A stretch of DNA of 64,000 nt from Angiostrongylus vasorum (Eukaryota; Nematoda; Chromadorea; Rhabditida; Metastrongylidae): positions 1 to 64,000 of the forward strand of contig JADANN010000020.1 of assembly GCA_018806985.1 (NCBI GenBank). Reading direction: 5' to 3'. The notes under the pieces are model-generated. The model was not told where the DNA came from, did not search any database, and was given only the letters and a program-made list of their open reading frames with translations. Below, in pieces: positions 59,606 through 64,000 of this stretch; position 1 is the stretch's first letter; the number at the start of each line of letters is the position of its first letter. A program made the translations under genes and the position numbers.

Positions 59606-62600
59606 ATGGACGAGTTAAACGCGTGCACGGAATGCGGATTTACAACGTCTAGTATGGAAGTATTCACATCTCATATTGGTATGTTAGAAATCGGCGAGAA
59701 CATTTTTCATGGATCTTCATCCAACCATTCTCTGTAGCATAGGCAGTCCAGTTATATATTTACCATAAACACATCATTTGTCGCAAATTTGTGCATTTTC
59801 TTGAAATCGTTTCAGAACATCATGAAGAGGAACATAATCGATCGTCAAGCGGTGAACTTTCGCACGCACAGGTACTGTATGACGTTCTGTGTTCATTAGA
59901 AGTATTCTCTATTTAAAAGTTAAATGAACGTAAGCATATTGCTTCAGTTGCTCGAATTTGGTTAAATAGCATTGTGCAATGGTGTAGTAACAAAATTAGG
60001 TATTCTTTGCAGTAAAACTTGGATTGTACGCAATAGACCGTTCCACTTTGTACTATAATGTGATGCGATGTTGATTAGAGCAATGTCCTTGGCAAGCCGG
60101 GGCTTAAGCGATTGCTATCGCGGAAAATCCAAAAACCGCTTCAGTCCAACTGCGTCCGGTGAAAAGTGGTCCTACGAAGGGTTTGAAACGATCACTTCCA
60201 AGAAATGACGCTGGAAACACCTATGGTATATGCGTAGTATGCACCTACGTTATAAATATTTAAGTGGATTCTGTAATTATGTAATTGGGTGCTGTGCTCC
60301 GGAGGTGCATATCTCTAGAGACTAATTTGTAGTAATTCATAACAATTCTTATTGCGACTGGTTAATTCTTTGTAAGATACGTCGCGAAGTACCATTTTCT
60401 TGCTAGAAAACTACCAAAGCTTCCTATCTATTTGTTCTATACCATTTTGTGACGTTTCAGACGTATTCAGTTTTTCAGACTATAGAGTGGACAGAGAGTG
60501 ACTCACCCACGCCATCGCCAAATTCAGTTCCTGAAAAAGATTCACCGAGAACTGCTACTGGCGACAATCCGTCCATCGAAGAAACATCCGTAATCCAAGA
60601 GCCGCAAGCAGCCGGCACAAAGATGAAAACAGTTCATGTGTGCCCGCACTGCAAGTTTACAACGTTCATGTCTCAACACATGAAGAGTCATTTGGTGAGT
60701 TAATGTTTGGAGTGCACTAGAAGCCTCTTCCATAGAATCCTTAAGAACATATTATTTTCTGAACATTGGGAGTAGAACGAAATTTTATAAGTTTGCGTTA
60801 TGCGGTCAATAGTTGCACTCGCTTAAGGTCAATACACACTTCTGACCGTTTCGCCATCCACGCGCACTGTTTGACTTTCCTCTTCGTCAATCCTCCACTG
60901 CATTACTTCCTATAGCTCGCTTCTCATTCAGCTGATGAAACATCTACTAATCACGGTTGACGAGGGGTATTCATACGTATTTCAGGATGCACACGTGCGG
61001 CATCAAGGGCAGATGTATCAATGTGACATTTGTCAGATGCAGTTCAGTCAAAAGGCTAACATGCACCGTCATCGCATGAGACACAGCGGAGTTAAACCTT
61101 ACGAATGTCGCTACTGCAAAAAGCGTTTCTTTCGGAAAGACCAAGTATGTGATAAGGAAAGCTAAAAGCGACATAGTTGTGAAGAGAGAGGAGCGTTTTA
61201 TTTTCGTGCTTTTCGCTCCACCATACAATTTACGCGCCTCGTTCATTTCTCTGCGTCTTCGACATCCAAGGCCGATCGCTGTTAGATGGCACGATATCCA
61301 TTACTACGTTTTCCAGACCTGCAAGGTCGCTGTTTCTTTAGAGCGCCGGTTGCGCAAGAAAGGCCTTGACGGTGAAATCCACTCGTTAAGACAAGTGGTT
61401 TCCCTGTGAAAAATTCGGGATAGCAATTCATTCATTAACCTAGGGATGAAGAATTGAGTGGAAATATTATAGATGCAAGAACATTCGATGACACATATTA
61501 AAACGGGCATTGCTTTTGACTGTCCAGTCGCCTTCTGTAGCCGTCAATTCAGCCAACACTCAACCCTAAGATCTCATCTAGATGAGGCTCACAACGTCTG
61601 TGCCTCATCTCCAGCATCTTGTAAACGATGTTCTTTACTGTTCGCAAATTCTCGTCGTCTCCTTCTTCATTATCAAACACGACATGATGACACCGAATGC
61701 GGATTAGCAGCTTCGAAAAAGGTAGAGGAATTGCCGTTGAAAAGGAAACGACCGTTGCCGAGTGCCGTGTCTCCGCCTTGTGCTCATCCAGTGTGCAAGA
61801 AAGAATTCAGTCCTCATCAAACCGATTCTTCAGAAAAATCTTCAAGCCCAGACTTGGACCAGGTCCTGAATGCTAACTTCTAAAATAGAAGACTTTTGAC
61901 TTCAAAGTATCATGGCAGCAGTGATTTGAATAACTTATCTTGAAAACTTTCTGTGCTCTCCAAATAGTTTGCAAGTTTCCTTTGAAATGTTGCATGAGAA
62001 AAAGGCATTTAAAACGATATGCGCATTAACATTTTAATGCATGCATAGGGACAAAGATACCATAGTACTAAGTGTCCAGGTTTTCGATAAGAATCCTTAC
62101 TCATACGTTTTCATTTAATACCATGAGACTTATCCAGAACAAGTTACCATTATTTCACCCAATTTTGCAATTCGCAGTTACCCGGATTATGATCATTACG
62201 GAAACTTGCGAGATTATCGGGAAATAACAGGGGTTCGCGGTCCGGAAGTGTCATTTCCCTTTCATGATGGAAAACAATGAAGAGCTTTTATAACAGAATA
62301 ACACCTCTGTAGTTTCTCAGTTAGGAATTCCAGAGCGGAGTAATATTTGGTGCTTTGCAGCCAACTACTTACCCAATGACAAGCGAGGATTTGCTAATAA
62401 TGTGTCTTAACCCAACTCTTAAATTTCCCACGACATCCGCAACGAATCAGCTCGCAATTGAACAGACGATGGGATTTTGGCCCACCGACTCCATCGCCCA
62501 GTGTGATCCTCATTCTCCTTCTGCAACTAGTGGTGTTAGTCAGGCGACCGAAGCGGAGAAAGTTAAAGAGTCTTTGGTGCGTGTGTTTTTTATCGAAAAC

Positions 62601-63352
62601 ACATATTTCCGAAATATCAGATAACTTTGCACCAATAGCAATTCGCTCATATTCAAATCTAAGCAATGTGAAATATTCACATGATTTCAGTAAACCCATC
62701 CTTCGTTGTGTGTTCTAATTCCTTCAAACTTTCATGCGTTCTTTTCCTGCAAAAAATTCTTTCGTCAACTGATCAGTTATTAAGCGAAAGACATTCTTGT
62801 TTTGTCGTTCGCTCATGAGCCTCCCATCTTGGTGACCTTGCGTAGAATGTTACAGCATGGTCGCAAATAAGTCACCTCGACCCTGTATATTAAAAAGAAA
62901 AAAAATTCCAAACTTCTGCACGTTAACGATTTTTTTGTATATCTCTAATATGTTATTTACTTATCGCAAATGATAAGACACTAGACACCATGACAAGGAT
63001 TTTATGCATTTTTTCTCTTCGTGATCAATCTGGTTTTCCAACACAAACATGGCGACAGGCGCTCTGCCGTCTGTATGCCAACGAATTGGTGAAACCTCAT
63101 ATATTATAGATGACGCTTATAAACGATCATTAGTTGTACAGATTGATTTTCTTGACAGAAAAGTTAACTTAAAAAGCTGAGTCAGATTTCCGACCAAGAA
63201 ATTAGAGCTAAAAAGGAAATCCTTATTTTTTCGGTACTCGAATATAGTTTTCTGTTGTTGTTTCACTTTGCATCTAGAAACCCGATGTAATGCAGGCACA
63301 GAAGTCAAAGGGATCACGTAGTGCTTCAAACAAGGCAGCACGACGTCAGTGA
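59606..63352 (+). CDS. C2H2 zinc-finger protein, seven exons, about 353 aa, six fingers
   Basis: Exons 59,606-59,678, 59,816-59,871, 60,461-60,694, 60,986-61,144, 61,473-61,721, 62,361-62,576 and 63,278-63,352 join in consistent phase to 1,062 nt with TGA at 63,350. Fingers of type C-x2/4-C-x12-H-x3/4-H: CTEC...HIEHH (exons 1/2), CPHC...HLDAH (3/4), CDIC...HRMRH (4), CRYC...HSMTH (4/5), CPVAFC...HLDEAH (5) and CKRC...HYQTRH (5). Three fingers are completed only by splicing, strong proof of the joins. Between fingers 1 and 2 lies an S/T/P- and E-rich linker (SDSPTPSPNSVPEKDSPR); the tail is basic (KSKGSRSASNKAARRQ). Fingers 3 and 4 are joined by SGVKPYE, close to the DNA-binding linker TGEKPY. 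Probably a nuclear DNA-binding regulator. If the exon 5 donor (AAG/gtagag) is not used, the frame ends at TAA 61,881, giving a shorter isoform. I cannot name the orthologue. Confidence 0.85.
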
Positions 63353-64000
63353 GGAAATACCCGCATTGCATATTGGGCTATGCGCTTGGTTTCAATAGAT
63401 ACAATACGAAAATATTGGCATTTTTAGACTTTAAATAAGCTTATTTTCGCTAATAGTGAACTTTATTAATACATATCGCTAGAATCTACCTGTCCAACAA
63501 CGAAGAAAAATCCTGGTTTTCTGTTGCAGACGTGGGGTGAATGTCCCTTGGGGTTTTATTCGTAGGGACTGTGCTGTTTTCAAAACCGAAGCAACTGAGT
63601 ATGCAGTGTTTAATATTGGAAGACATGACGGTGTCGTGTCCCTCAGCGTATGAGCATCTTTTCGAATTGACAGGATTAATGTTTGCGGATGTGGCGTGTG
63701 CATTGGAATTTTTGAAAATAATTTAAACTTTCTTTTTAGTCTCTTATAATTTGCTGTTCAAAAGGGCTTAAAAAACGGAGCAATATTTTATAAAACTCAT
63801 ATATGTGTAAATGCATGTTTATACAAATATTTATGTGTTTAAGGCGGTAGAGCGAAACGTCTTCCGAACCTTTAACAACTTGCCAACTTCTGAACTCCTC
63901 AACTGCTTTAGCGATACGGAAATTATCAGCACTTATCAAAAAAATTAGAACGGTTGCGAATGTGTTAAATTCAATCAAAGGAAAAAGTCCAGTGTTAGCT
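63353..64000. other. 3' flank of the zinc-finger gene, nothing else supported
   Basis: Frames of 61-80 codons overlap on both strands without splice signals or family resemblance. AAATAAG near 63,433 could serve as a weak polyadenylation signal for the zinc-finger gene. Confidence 0.4.

Noticed and set aside
63479..63978. Frames at the right end as a further gene
   Set aside because: Overlapping frames on both strands, no splice context and no family resemblance.

Overview
The window is eukaryotic and looks like nematode DNA. It has short introns with TTTCAG-type acceptors and many small exons. It also carries an RTE-type LINE, a Penelope-like element and a mariner relic. The RTE reading frames resemble the family I know from Ancylostoma hookworms, so a strongylid (hookworm-like) nematode is my best guess; that is recognition, not a search.

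Region 1 (1 to about 25,770) is one uninterrupted tandem array of a unit of about 189 bp, roughly 136 copies, running off the left edge. Each unit carries on the minus strand a 71-nt tRNA or tRNA-like sequence, plus a spacer of about 118 bp. At least two copies (6942-7012 and 22482-22552) fold as perfect tRNA-His(GUG) cloverleaves. Most others are variants: a His-anticodon class with damaged D- and T-arms, and a class whose anticodon position reads GTC with C33. Blocks of 5 to 12 units are repeated, and units diverge toward the right edge. This tRNA-His satellite is the most striking feature of the window.

Region 2 (about 25.8-59 kb) is a graveyard of mobile elements with small genes between them. 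I see three RTE copies plus a fragment, a Penelope-like element with a GIY-YIG domain, a mariner relic, and at least six copies of a tRNA-headed SINE. A second element of about 390 bp occurs seven times, and three copies have exact 11-14 bp target-site duplications. Genes recovered by joining exons: a three-exon LAMTOR4-like Ragulator subunit (minus, 32,198-32,623); a CCDC22-like gene with stops and frame breaks (plus, 40,373-41,973); a minus-strand gene of unknown function (55,900-57,330); and terminal exons of unrecognised genes.

Region 3 (59.6-63.4 kb) is an intact seven-exon C2H2 zinc-finger gene (plus, about 353 aa, six fingers). Three of its fingers are completed only after splicing, which confirms the exon joins.

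The genes do not form an obvious pathway. LAMTOR4 (lysosomal mTORC1 scaffold) and CCDC22 (Commander endosomal recycling) are both endolysosomal, but nothing in the sequence links them. Several features, such as T-run frame breaks and G-run length differences, could be long-read consensus errors rather than biology.
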